Shown: positions 24,218-32,743 of the stretch, one piece after another
How positions within the stretch are numbered: the stretch's first letter is position 1
Layout: each line of letters starts with the position of its first letter
Source of the DNA: Candidatus Fermentithermobacillaceae bacterium
Lineage (GTDB): Bacteria; Bacillota; Sulfobacillia; Fermentithermobacillales; Fermentithermobacillaceae
Direction: 5' to 3'
DNA: 49,266 bases
NCBI GenBank assembly: GCA_012512325.1
Contig: JAAZEL010000053.1
Coordinates: 1-49,266, forward strand
Made by a program: the position numbers and the translations under genes
Notes under the pieces: model-generated
Seen by the model: the letters and a program-made list of their open reading frames with translations, nothing else
What the model was told of the DNA's origin: nothing
Databases searched by the model: none

Positions 24218-25887
24218 TATTCCGCTGATACCAGGTAGTAATATAGGGGTTGCCCGCCGCGGTAAACCTCAACCTCACACTTGCCGTCAACCCAAGCCTC
24301 GAGCATATCTTGCAAGCCCGCTGCCGTGGAATCGTCAATGTCTTCGCCGTAATACACAGTCACTACGGAATGATTCTTCCCCACCATTTTTCTGACTATT
24401 TCCCCGAGCACTTCCTCGGAGTTCTCGCCCACAGCCTCTACCCTGCCGTCTACCAGCCCGATAATATCTCCCTCTCGCATTACATGCTTCCCAAACTTGC
24501 CGTTTCTGGCGGCAAAGGTCACTTCTCCCGTCTTTACGCTGCGCGCGGCTTTGCCCGCCTTCTTAAGGTTCTCCCTCATGCTCTCATTGGGGTTTAACGC
24601 CAAGAGGGCGGCAATCCCCTGGGGCACTGTCTTCGACGGCACTATATACATGTTTCTGCCTGTGAGTCTCTTGGCTTGTTTGGCGGTCAGGAAGATATTC
24701 CCGTTGTTCGGCAAGAATATGACCTTTTTCGCGCCTACTGACTTGACGGCCTCTACAAGGTCGCTTGTTGAAGGGTTCATGGTAATCCCGCCGTCCATCA
24801 CCAAATCGCAACCCAGGCTCCTCATTATTTCCTGGATGCCGTCCCCCGTAGCAACGGAAATGATACCTACCTCTTTTACCTGGGCCTGCGCCGAGGGCTT
24901 GGAGATTGTCCCTTGAGAGGCAGCAGGTTCCGTGGCCTTCCTGCCCACCTGCGCCTGTTTGGACTGCTCTATCATATTATCTATGGTAACCTGGGAAATC
25001 CGGCCGTATTTCAGACATATGGCCAGGACCTCATGGGGCACCTCCGTATGGATGTGGACCCTTACCACTTCGCCCGACCCCACTACCAGAAGAGAGTCCC
25101 CCAAAGGCTCCAAATCGGCCCTTATTTCATCAATAGGGAGCCCCGTGCCTAATATGAGCAGCTGGGTATCGTAGGGGTTATCCATTACTTCAATATCTGC
25201 TTCATCCACATGTACAAGCTGGGATTCAGGGTATAAGGCGGAGTCAGCCAGGGCAATGCCTGCGTCAGGCCCGTAGCAGCGGAGAAACCCCTCTACGATA
25301 TACACCAAGCCCTTTCCGCCTGCATCGACTACCCCGGCTTCCTTCAAAGCAGGAAGCATGTCAGGGGTCTTGTCGAGTACCTCCTGGCCTTTGGCCAGGC
25401 ATTCCCGGAGCACATCGGGAATCGTGACGCCGGGCACCGCCGATGCCACCTGGGCTGCATCCCGCATACCCCGGAGCACTGTCAGGATTGTGCCTTCAAC
25501 GGGCTTCATCACTGCCTTGTACGCCGTAGATACAGCCTCCTCGAAAGCCTGGGCCAAATCTTTGGGGTCAGCGGATTCCTTGCCTGCAAAACTCTTGGCA
25601 ATACCCCTGAATATCTGGGACAGAATGACGCCTGAGTTTCCCCTTGCCCCCATGAGCGCACCCATGCTGGCAGTTTCGGCAACTGCACCCAGGGGAAGCC
25701 CTTGCTTGCCTTTGAGGCTGTCGGCGGCCGAAGAAAGGGTAAGGTACATATTTGTGCCTGTATCTCCGTCAGGAACCGGAAATACATTCAGGGAATCAAC
25801 TTCCTTCTTGCGTTCAGAAAGGTATCTTTGAGCCATGATTACCAGTTCTCGAAACCTGTCGCCGTCTAACACCGAAATACGAACCAT
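24217..25887 (-). CDS. fakA: DAK1/DegV-like fatty acid kinase FakA (YloV family)
   Basis: FakA phosphorylates fatty acids held by DegV/FakB proteins, giving acyl-phosphate for PlsY. The 556-aa protein has the DhaL-type kinase domain with 'NVFPVPDGDTGTNMYLTL', 'GARGNSGVILSQIFRG' and 'DAGGKGLVYIVEG', then a middle domain and a C-terminal domain with 'ITMNPSTSDLVEAV' and 'FLPNNGNI'. ATG at 25887 follows GGGGAG; the track's 95-codon upstream extension is antisense-like sequence over the Asp23-family gene. It is in the usual asp23-fakA-recG order. Confidence 0.95.
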   Translation of the reverse strand: MVRISVLDGDRFRELVIMAQRYLSERKKEVDSLNVFPVPDGDTGTNMYLTLSSAADSLKGKQGLPLGAVAETASMGALMGARGNSGVILSQIFRGIAKSFAGKESADPKDLAQAFEEAVSTAYKAVMKPVEGTILTVLRGMRDAAQVASAVPGVTIPDVLRECLAKGQEVLDKTPDMLPALKEAGVVDAGGKGLVYIVEGFLRCYGPDAGIALADSALYPESQLVHVDEADIEVMDNPYDTQLLILGTGLPIDEIRADLEPLGDSLLVVGSGEVVRVHIHTEVPHEVLAICLKYGRISQVTIDNMIEQSKQAQVGRKATEPAASQGTISKPSAQAQVKEVGIISVATGDGIQEIMRSLGCDLVMDGGITMNPSTSDLVEAVKSVGAKKVIFLPNNGNIFLTAKQAKRLTGRNMYIVPSKTVPQGIAALLALNPNESMRENLKKAGKAARSVKTGEVTFAARNGKFGKHVMREGDIIGLVDGRVEAVGENSEEVLGEIVRKMVGKNHSVVTVYYGEDIDDSTAAGLQDMLEAWVDGKCEVEVYRGGQPLYYYLVSAE

Positions 25888-25889
25888 CG

Positions 25890-26261
25890 TCAACTCCCCG
25901 AGTTCTCCTGAAGCCTTATACTTTCCACGCTTACAGTCACTTTGCTGACTTTGAGCCCTGTTATTTTCTCTACCGTATAGCGGACCTTGTCTATGATCAT
26001 CCTGGCCACTTCGGAAATCTTGACCCCATATCCAAGTATGACAAACAGCTCGATGTTGAGTTCGTCGCCGTCTATTGACACTGAAACGCCTTTGGCAAGA
26101 TTCTCCATACCCAAAAGCTCCGACAAGCCGTCGGTCATCTTGCGACCTGCCATGCCGACGACGCCATAGCACTCTATTGCGGCCGCACCTGCAATGGTAG
26201 CGATAGCCTCTTCAGACAGCACCAGTTTACCCATTTCAGTCTTGATCTCTTTCCCGGTCAA
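25890..26261 (-). CDS. Asp23/Gls24 (YloU) family protein
   Basis: The 123-aa protein matches the YloU group encoded upstream of fakA in Firmicutes. It shows 'AAAIECYGVVGMAGRK', 'SIDGDELNIELFVILGYGVKISEVA' and 'VRYTVEKITGLKV'. Family members are envelope-associated; their link to FakA is unproven. TTG at 26261 is preferred: GGAGTG lies six bases upstream and the N-terminus then aligns with YloU. The stop is two bases from the fakA start. rpmB is divergent across 233 bp, where I see no gene. Confidence 0.9.
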   Translation of the reverse strand: MTGKEIKTEMGKLVLSEEAIATIAGAAAIECYGVVGMAGRKMTDGLSELLGMENLAKGVSVSIDGDELNIELFVILGYGVKISEVARMIIDKVRYTVEKITGLKVSKVTVSVESIRLQENSGS

Positions 26262-26494
26262 CTGAAACACTCCAGTTTTCTAGCGCTCCCTCTATATTGC
26301 CACAACAACCCGTTTCAGGGAAGCTTTGCTGCAGTTCCCGCCGAGACCTCTTTATAGTTAGAGCCTGGATAACGAAATACCTCCTTCACTTCCACCTTTC
26401 TTGTTGTGCCTGCTTTTCCCCGGACGGTACTTCCCCTTTGCAGGCGTTGTGTGGTAGGATAGATCCGTTACAAGCTGGAAGGAGGTTTCGTGAC

Positions 26495-26686
26495 GTGCCC
26501 AAGTGCGAAATATGTGGCAAGACAAGGACAACGGGACACAAGGTCAGCCACTCAAACATCAAGACCAAGAGAAAGTGGTCCCCTAACGTTCAAAAAGTGA
26601 GGGCAGTGGTAGGCAATACCACCAAGCGAATATATGTGTGCGCCCGCTGCCTGCGGAGCGGCAGGATTAAGCGTCCCGCGTTCTGA
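26495..26686 (+). CDS. rpmB: Large ribosomal subunit protein bL28
   Basis: This 63-aa ribosomal protein carries 'CEICGKTRTTGHKVSHSNIKTKRKW' near the N-terminus and 'YVCARCLRSGRI' near the end, so it is the cysteine-containing, zinc-binding form. The track ORF begins 66 codons earlier; the true start is GTG at 26495, nine bases after GGAGG. A TGGTAGGAT at 26452 is a possible extended -10. A clear terminator follows. It is monocistronic and divergent from the asp23-fakA genes, as in many Firmicutes. Confidence 0.95.
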   Translation: MPKCEICGKTRTTGHKVSHSNIKTKRKWSPNVQKVRAVVGNTTKRIYVCARCLRSGRIKRPAF

Positions 26687-26714
26687 GAAACTATGACCTT
26701 ACGGCCGAAATAGC

Positions 26715-26756
26715 ACACCTCTCAAAGGTCATCGCCTGAGAGGTGTTTTGATCTTT
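26715..26756 (+). terminator. Rho-independent terminator of rpmB
   Basis: A 10-bp perfect stem (ACACCTCTCA/TGAGAGGTGT) with a 12-base loop is followed by TTTGATCTTT. It begins 28 bases after the rpmB stop. It also lies just beyond the 3' end of spoVM and may serve the convergent transcript less efficiently. Confidence 0.75.
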
Positions 26757-26764
26757 GCGGGCTT

Positions 26765-26848
26765 TCACGGCCTGTAGCCTAACAGGCTCATGAGTATCCT
26801 GACCAAACCCGAAAGCAACTTGGGCACCCTTATAACTCGTACCGTCAT
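26765..26848 (-). CDS. spoVM: Stage V sporulation protein M (27 aa)
   Basis: This frame is too short for the ORF track. The 27-residue product contains 'IRVPKLLSGLVRILMS', which lines up with 'IKLPKFLGGIVRAMLG' of B. subtilis SpoVM, including the proline that shapes its amphipathic helix. SpoVM sits on the convex forespore membrane and recruits SpoIVA to start the coat. ATG at 26848 has GGGG nine bases upstream. The position near rpe, rsgA, prkC and rpmB matches the B. subtilis spoVM locus. Identification rests on length, pattern and location. Confidence 0.85.
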   Translation of the reverse strand: MTVRVIRVPKLLSGLVRILMSLLGYRP

Positions 26849-26866
26849 CCGCAACATCCCCAACCT

Positions 26867-27034
26867 TTACCTGTTACCAAGAAGTATAACCACGCCACCG
26901 GCCAGCATTGCAGAGCCCAACAAGGCCCAAAGCATCCAACCGGGCAATGCCGCTAAGAGGATGCCCAACCCGCATATCCCCAAACCTGCCGAAAACGCAA
27001 TACGTCGGTTATGTTTGCGGGAACGTAATCTCAC
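26867..27034 (-). CDS. Small membrane protein, 55 aa, unknown function
   Basis: This frame, absent from the track, has GTG at 27034 with AGAGGGG seven bases upstream. The product is a basic N-terminus (RLRSRKHNRR) followed by two hydrophobic stretches (AGLGICGLGILLAAL and WALLGSAMLAGGVVILL), so a small two-helix membrane protein is likely. It lies between rpe and spoVM on the same strand, 18 bases upstream of spoVM. I do not recognise the family; co-expression with spoVM in sporulation is a guess. Confidence 0.6.
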   Translation of the reverse strand: MRLRSRKHNRRIAFSAGLGICGLGILLAALPGWMLWALLGSAMLAGGVVILLGNR

Positions 27035-27086
27035 CGTGGACCCCTCTCGCGCTGTTGTGTGTTACCGCCTCGCTATGACAGTATAT

Positions 27087-27764
27087 TCAGCAATCGGTAA
27101 TTGTGCATCTGCGGAGGGCCTGAATAGCGGAAGGTATATCCTCACTCGAGAAAATGTAACTTCCTGCTACGAGAATGCTTGCGCCCCTATCAACCACTGC
27201 CCTGGCATTGCTTGCAGAAATGCCCCCGTCAACTGAAATCTCCACAGGAAGCCCCGAGTCGCTGACAAGCCTCCTTACTTCCTCTATCTTAGGCAGCATG
27301 GCGGGGATAAAGCACTGGCCTCCCCAGCCGGGATTGACGGCCATAACCAAGACCAAGTCCACATTCTCCATCACGTACTTGAGAACCTCGGGGGAGGTGG
27401 ACGGGTTTAGCGAGACGCCGCTCTTACACCCCTTTTCCCTGATAAGCCGCAGCATCCTGTCTAGATGAGGGGTTGCTTCAGCGTGAACCGTGAGGTAATC
27501 GGCGTAGGGGGCAAAAGCTTCTATTCCCCAATCAGGGTTTGAAACCATCAAGTGGATATCCAGCGGGATGCCAAACTGCTTCAGGGCTTTGGCAAGAGCC
27601 GGCCCAAAGGTAAGGTTAGGCACAAAATGCCCGTCCATTATATCAAGGTGGAGCAGATCGGCTCCGGCGTCTACCACCTGGCGCACCTGGCCACCCAGAT
27701 TCAGGAGGTCAGCAGATAGTATTGAGGGCGCCACTTTGATGTGCCGCACGGCGGGATCATTCAT
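27087..27764 (-). CDS. rpe: Ribulose-phosphate 3-epimerase
   Basis: Rpe interconverts ribulose 5-phosphate and xylulose 5-phosphate in the pentose phosphate pathway. The 225-aa TIM-barrel protein has 'APSILSADLLNLG', 'LHLDIMDGHFVPNLTFGP', 'DIHLMVSNP' and 'VNPGWGGQCFIP', with 'SVDGGISASNA' near the end, covering the metal and phosphate sites. ATG at 27764 follows GAGGAGAAG and overlaps the rsgA stop by 8 bp. The order rsgA-rpe is conserved in Firmicutes. Confidence 0.96.
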   Translation of the reverse strand: MNDPAVRHIKVAPSILSADLLNLGGQVRQVVDAGADLLHLDIMDGHFVPNLTFGPALAKALKQFGIPLDIHLMVSNPDWGIEAFAPYADYLTVHAEATPHLDRMLRLIREKGCKSGVSLNPSTSPEVLKYVMENVDLVLVMAVNPGWGGQCFIPAMLPKIEEVRRLVSDSGLPVEISVDGGISASNARAVVDRGASILVAGSYIFSSEDIPSAIQALRRCTITDC

Positions 27765-28626
27765 ATCTTCTCCTCGCCCTTTCTGTCAGTTCTTCCAGAA
27801 ACATCAGGTAATTGTGGTAGCGTTCCTGAGAGATCTCGCCCCTGTTCAGGGCTTCCAGGACCATGCACCTGGTCTCAGTCTTGTGGAGGCACCTGGGGAA
27901 ATGGCATGACATTGCATGTTCCCTAAATTCAGGGTACAGGAGGCTAAGTCCGTAAGGCTCAATATCCACGAGATCGAGCCGGGAAAACCCGGGCGTATCG
28001 GCTACGTAGCCGTCTCCGGGGGTCCGGATCAAACTCACCCACTTGGTGGTATGACGCCCGCGCACTCCCTGGGAAAGATCGCCTGTAAGGAGGTTTACGC
28101 CCATGAAGGCGGATATGAGTTTGGACTTGCCCACACCGCTTTGCCCCGCAAACACAGTTACCTTGCCCCGGAACAGTTCGCCCAGTTTATCCAGGCCGTA
28201 GCCTGTGACCGCTGACGTCACTACGCATTGGTATCCGGCGGCGGAATATATGCTCAGGACCTTGGATATTTCCTCTTCGTCCTCCACATCCTGTTTGTTT
28301 ATGCACAATACCCCTTGGATCTCTTCATACTCCAGCTGGATCAGGAGCCTGTCGATATAAACGAGGTCCAACGGAGGCTGGGTGATCGCCGTTACCACTA
28401 TGGCTTGATCCACGTTGGCAACAGGCGGACGCCTGAGTAAGTTTTTCCTCTCGGCGATGCCCTCAATGACACATGCATCCCCCGACCGGGATACACGTAC
28501 TATGTCTCCGGCGTGGACTTGGGCATCATCCATTCTGAGCCGCCCCCGGAAGGCACACGAAACCACTTCTTCCCCGAGAGCAACTTTGCATTCAGAAGAA
28601 TGTACAGCTAGTACTCTGCCGATCAA
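27757..28626 (-). CDS. rsgA: Ribosome small subunit maturation GTPase RsgA
   Basis: RsgA is a circularly permuted GTPase that checks late 30S assembly. The 289-aa protein has an N-terminal OB fold, then G4 'NKQD' before G1 'GQSGVGKSKL' and G3 'DTPG', the permuted order typical of the family. A zinc site 'CHFPRCLHKTETRC' follows. The start is TTG at 28626 with GGTGAT eight bases upstream. It lies between prkC and rpe and overlaps rpe. Confidence 0.96.
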   Translation of the reverse strand: MIGRVLAVHSSECKVALGEEVVSCAFRGRLRMDDAQVHAGDIVRVSRSGDACVIEGIAERKNLLRRPPVANVDQAIVVTAITQPPLDLVYIDRLLIQLEYEEIQGVLCINKQDVEDEEEISKVLSIYSAAGYQCVVTSAVTGYGLDKLGELFRGKVTVFAGQSGVGKSKLISAFMGVNLLTGDLSQGVRGRHTTKWVSLIRTPGDGYVADTPGFSRLDLVDIEPYGLSLLYPEFREHAMSCHFPRCLHKTETRCMVLEALNRGEISQERYHNYLMFLEELTERARRRYE

Positions 28627-28646
28627 GCCCGCGCATCACCGACTTT

Positions 28647-30494
28647 CTATGGTCCGATCCTCTGTTGATATGCCAATTCGCCGTCGAAGTACACCTTGAT
28701 GATGGCGAAGTCGCCTTTGTACCTGAACGATAAGGTCAAGGTATCCCCCGGTGCCTCGTTTCTGTTATGGCGCACTGATTCCCCGTCAAGGTCCGTCACG
28801 GTAAGCCGTACGTGAACGGGACGCCCTTTGTCGGCGACCTCAATCTTGATCGTGTGGGAACGCACTGCGCCTTCGAGGCCCATGGAGACGACGATATCAA
28901 CCTTGGTCCTTACCGGGACCTCTTCCCCTTCCTCAGGGGTTTGAGCGATTATCGTGCCCGAGGGTTGATCAGACGGCGCCCCGGTCACATTGCCCAAATC
29001 GAGCAAGCTGTCGTTGAGCACCGCCAAAGCCTGTGCTTCCGTCAGTCCCAACAAACCGGGGACTATGGTAGTCTCAGGTTCGACCCCCTTAGATACTACC
29101 AGATCCACCCTGGTGCCTATCGCAACCGATGTGCCCTCCCTGGGGTTTTGCGATATCACGAGGTCTTTGGGTACGGTGGCATCAGGTATCTTATCCACGT
29201 TCCCTAGTTGAAGCTGGTGGTTCTCCAGCTCAAGCTGGGCTTCCCTGAGGCTAAGCCTGCGGACATCAGGCACGTCCACATACTCTTCTCCCTTTGAGAG
29301 AGTGTAGTAGATTTCCCTGCCTACCTTGACTTGTTCGCCGCCAAGGGGACTTTGGGATATCACCGTGCCTGCAGGGTAGTTCTTGTCGTACTTCTCCGCA
29401 GAAAGCCTGGGGATAAGCCCTTTTTCACGAATCAAAGCCTGTGCCTGGATATGAGGCAACCCCACAATATCGGGAACCTCCACTATGGGTACGGCCATCC
29501 ACTTGTAGAACGAATATACGGCGTATGCAGCCACTGCCAGCCCCAGCACTACAAATACAGCGAGTATCTTGACAGCCGTCGGGGTTGACCGCCTCCTTCT
29601 ACTGCGCTTAGCCATTGGTTCATCACCTTTTGGAGAAAACTCCGGCTCGGCCCTATACAACAAAGCTGACCTGGACTTTCTTATGGCTTGTAGCATCTCA
29701 CCCGCGGATTGGAACCGCTCGCCCGGATCCTTGGCAAGCGCCTTGGAAATCAGGTTTTCGATCTCAACGGGTATATCAGGAACCGCCCGGCGCACAGACG
29801 GCACCCGGGCTTCCACATGCTGCAATGCCACGGCCACCGGGCTGTCGCCTGTAAACGGCAGCTTCCCCGTTATCATTTCGTACAGGACAACCCCCAGCGA
29901 ATACAGGTCAGACCTGGCCGAAACCTTTCCGTTCCTGGCTTGTTCAGGAGACAAATACGAGGCAGACCCGACCACAACGTCTGTGGAGGTGGTTGACACC
30001 CCTCCCAGGGCCCTTGCAATCCCGAAGTCGGCTACCTTGACGTGGCCAACTTCTGTAAGCAGGATGTTCTGAGGTTTGATATCCCTGTGGATGATATTGT
30101 TGTCGTGGGCATGGGCAAGGCCTAAGCATATCTGGGCGGCAATGTTCAACGCTTCCTCCGGCTGGAGCCTGCCTTCCCTGTTGAGTCTGTCCCTCAGGGT
30201 TTCCCCCTCGACCAATTCCATCACAATGAAGTGCAAGCCTTGGTCTTCTCCAACATCGTAGATGCTCACTATGTTGGGATGGGACAAAGATGCCGCCGCT
30301 TTGGCCTCCCGCCTGAACCTCGACACGAAGTCATCGTCTTCGCTCATTTCAGGCCGCAAAATCTTGAGGGCCACATACCTGTCCAGCACGAGGTCGTTGG
30401 CTTTCCACACGACACCCATGCCACCGCTGCCGATGCGTTCAACGATTTTGTACCTGCCTAAGATCTTTCGGCCTATCATCTGTTTCGGGTCCAA
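28647..30494 (-). CDS. prkC: PASTA-domain Ser/Thr protein kinase PrkC/StkP
   Basis: This is a membrane kinase that senses muropeptides or lipid II through PASTA domains and, in Bacillus, triggers germination. The 615-aa protein has an N-terminal kinase domain (glycine loop 'IGSGGMGVV', 'HRDIKPQN', 'DFGIA', 'SPEQ'), a basic juxtamembrane stretch, one membrane helix (AVKILAVFVVLGLAVAAYAV, about 305-325), then three PASTA repeats ('VEVPDIVGL', 'VDVPDVRRL', 'TIVPGLLGL') and a beta-rich C-terminal end. TTG at 30494 is preferred, with GGGGGTGA seven bases upstream. Confidence 0.95.
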   Translation of the reverse strand: MDPKQMIGRKILGRYKIVERIGSGGMGVVWKANDLVLDRYVALKILRPEMSEDDDFVSRFRREAKAAASLSHPNIVSIYDVGEDQGLHFIVMELVEGETLRDRLNREGRLQPEEALNIAAQICLGLAHAHDNNIIHRDIKPQNILLTEVGHVKVADFGIARALGGVSTTSTDVVVGSASYLSPEQARNGKVSARSDLYSLGVVLYEMITGKLPFTGDSPVAVALQHVEARVPSVRRAVPDIPVEIENLISKALAKDPGERFQSAGEMLQAIRKSRSALLYRAEPEFSPKGDEPMAKRSRRRRSTPTAVKILAVFVVLGLAVAAYAVYSFYKWMAVPIVEVPDIVGLPHIQAQALIREKGLIPRLSAEKYDKNYPAGTVISQSPLGGEQVKVGREIYYTLSKGEEYVDVPDVRRLSLREAQLELENHQLQLGNVDKIPDATVPKDLVISQNPREGTSVAIGTRVDLVVSKGVEPETTIVPGLLGLTEAQALAVLNDSLLDLGNVTGAPSDQPSGTIIAQTPEEGEEVPVRTKVDIVVSMGLEGAVRSHTIKIEVADKGRPVHVRLTVTDLDGESVRHNRNEAPGDTLTLSFRYKGDFAIIKVYFDGELAYQQRIGP

Positions 30495-30508
30495 CCTGTT
30501 TTCACCCC

Positions 30509-31243
30509 CTAGCCGGTTACCGCCTGGGGCCAAAGTACGACCACTGTTACGTTGTCATAGCCGCCCCGTTGGTTAGCAAGGTCCACAAGTTCGCCTGCAA
30601 CCCGGTCCCTGTCGTGGGTAACCAAGGCACGGGAAATCTCGTCGGGAGACACAAGGCTGGTAAGACCATCTGTGCACAAGACCAATATATCGCCCGGACG
30701 CAGAGCTTCCTCGTAAATGTCCACGTCCACGGTATCCTGGGTGCCCAACGCCATGGTAAGCACATTTCTCCCAGGATGCCGCATTGCATCTTCTTCCGTT
30801 ATGGTACCGTTCCTGACCAGTTCTGCTGATACCGAATGATCTTCCGTTACACGCCTTATTTTTCCATCGGAAACTATGTATGCCCGGCTGTCCCCTACGT
30901 GGCCCACAAAAGCCCTTGACATATCAGAGGTAATAAGGACACATGTGACCGTGGTCCCCATTCCCGGAACGCCCCTGTGACTTGCGGCGCTTTCACGGAT
31001 CTTGCCGTTGCCGTACAGGATGGCTTCCTTTAACACTTGTCCCGGATCGCCGCCCAAAAAATGCTCTGCAACGTACTGCTGGATACAGCTTACCGCCAAA
31101 GCTGACGCGATTTCGCCTCCGTCGTGCCCGCCAAGCCCGTCTGCTACCATGGCAAGCCATCCATGGGGAAGTCCCACCACCGACCAGGAATCCTCATTCT
31201 TGGGCCTAACCAACCCCCGGGATGTCTCAGCTCTCCACTCCAA
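30509..31243 (-). CDS. prpC: PP2C-type Ser/Thr phosphatase, partner of PrkC
   Basis: The metal-dependent phosphatase reverses PrkC phosphorylation. The 244-aa protein has 'RPKNEDSW', 'VADGLGGHDGGEIAS', 'GMGTTVTCVLI', 'HVGDSRAYI' and 'CTDGLTSLV', supplying the aspartates of the metal centre. The track start (31372) adds 43 unlike residues; TTG at 31243 has AGGAGGGG seven bases upstream and gives the family N-terminus. It lies 14 bases before prkC. rlmN, usually just upstream, is not in the 163-bp gap to rsmB. Confidence 0.94.
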   Translation of the reverse strand: MEWRAETSRGLVRPKNEDSWSVVGLPHGWLAMVADGLGGHDGGEIASALAVSCIQQYVAEHFLGGDPGQVLKEAILYGNGKIRESAASHRGVPGMGTTVTCVLITSDMSRAFVGHVGDSRAYIVSDGKIRRVTEDHSVSAELVRNGTITEEDAMRHPGRNVLTMALGTQDTVDVDIYEEALRPGDILVLCTDGLTSLVSPDEISRALVTHDRDRVAGELVDLANQRGGYDNVTVVVLWPQAVTG

Positions 31244-31406
31244 GGCGATTCCCCTCCTGCTCAACAGCCATGCCCATCTTGCTCCGACTCCGGCTACAGT
31301 CCCAGCAGCCTCTAGTCCTGGGACGTACTGTAACTGCGACCCGGTTCCACCCCCCTCGGCACTCACTCGCACCGAACCTTCACATCCCCTTCAAAATCCT
31401 AGCAAC

Positions 31407-32741
31407 TTAGCCATGCCGTTTCAACGCTTTGGCTATGAAAAACCCATCAGTGCCGTGGACATGGGGCAATAAATAACCGTAGCCTATGGCCATATCGAGG
31501 GCTGCCCCGTTGTCAAAGGTCACCCTTTCGCCGACAGGAACGAACTCCCTGTGGCCGTCAAGGAAGCGCAGCCACACATCTTGGTTTTCTTCTCTGGTGA
31601 GGGCACAGGTACTGTAGACCAAGGCCCCGCCCGGCTTCAAGAACCGGGCGGCTGTATCCAGCAGGAGCGTTTGCCTCCTGGCCATTTCAGGTATGTCAGC
31701 TTCCCGGCGCATCCACTTGATGTCCGGATGCTTGGCTATAACCCCAAGTCCTGAGCAAGGCGCGTCTACCAGCACTTTGTCAAAGCACATGGGAAGGCGT
31801 GCCCGCTCAAAGGCGCCTGCAGTCGCACCCGGATCCGTGGCATCGAGTACTGCGGTGAGTACGTTGTCAAACCCCAACCGCTTGCTTGATTGGGTGATCA
31901 GGGCGATACGGTCCCTTGACACATCGGTGGCGACTACAACTCCCCCATCTGATGCCATTTCCGCTATGTGCATAGTCTTACCACCCGGGGCGGCACACAC
32001 ATCCCATACAAGATCTCCCGGTTCAGGGTCCAGTACCATGGTTACGATCATTGCCGCTTCAGCTTGCACAGCAAACCAACCTTCGTTGTAGCCGGGAAAC
32101 CCGCTCACCGTCCTCCCGCCGACCACCTTGATTGATATGCCCAGCTTGCCTGGCTCGGCTGAAAATCCCGCTTGACGAAGGATTTCCAGCAACCTGCCAC
32201 GGTTTGTCTTGGACGTGTTCACCCTCAGAGTTACGGGAGGAGGGGAATTTTGGACCTTGAGCAGGGAAAGGGCATCCTGTATTCCAAAGGACTCGAAGTA
32301 GCGGCTCACAATCCAATCCGGAAAGGAATACCGTATACCTGCATATTCCTCCGGGCCGTCGTCTATGGAAGGCATTTCTACGTGCCCCTGGTTTCTCGCC
32401 AAAGCTCTTAGCACTCCGTTGACAAACCCTCGATGGGACTTGGCCCTTAGGCATTCAACCACCGAGTTAACCGCTGCGTAAGCAGGAAGCCCCATAAACA
32501 CCAGCTGGTAAGCTCCGAGCCTGAGGGCGTTCAGCACTTCCGGCGCGAGTTTCCCGAGGGACCTGTGGGAGAAGGCGGAAATATACCAGTCCAAGAGGCG
32601 TTTCCATCTCTCTGTGCCGGTGACAAGTTGTTTCACCAGTGCTCTGTCTCTTTCATCAAGGCCGGCAAAACCGTCATGGGCACCCGGAGGTGTTCTGGTT
32701 CCCATGATATCGAGAGCAACCCTCCGGGTGCTTTCAGACAA
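31407..32741 (-). CDS. rsmB: 16S rRNA (cytosine967-C5)-methyltransferase
   Basis: RsmB methylates C967 of 16S rRNA with S-adenosylmethionine. The 444-aa protein has an N-terminal NusB-like helical domain, then a Rossmann methyltransferase domain with 'DVCAAPGGKTMHIAE' and the two catalytic cysteines in 'DAPCSGLGV' and 'YSTCAL'. The start is TTG at 32741, overlapping the end of the upstream peptidase region by spacing of three bases, with a G-rich ribosome binding site. Located between fmt-side genes and prpC as usual. Confidence 0.95.
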   Translation of the reverse strand: MSESTRRVALDIMGTRTPPGAHDGFAGLDERDRALVKQLVTGTERWKRLLDWYISAFSHRSLGKLAPEVLNALRLGAYQLVFMGLPAYAAVNSVVECLRAKSHRGFVNGVLRALARNQGHVEMPSIDDGPEEYAGIRYSFPDWIVSRYFESFGIQDALSLLKVQNSPPPVTLRVNTSKTNRGRLLEILRQAGFSAEPGKLGISIKVVGGRTVSGFPGYNEGWFAVQAEAAMIVTMVLDPEPGDLVWDVCAAPGGKTMHIAEMASDGGVVVATDVSRDRIALITQSSKRLGFDNVLTAVLDATDPGATAGAFERARLPMCFDKVLVDAPCSGLGVIAKHPDIKWMRREADIPEMARRQTLLLDTAARFLKPGGALVYSTCALTREENQDVWLRFLDGHREFVPVGERVTFDNGAALDMAIGYGYLLPHVHGTDGFFIAKALKRHG

Positions 32742-32743
32742 GC

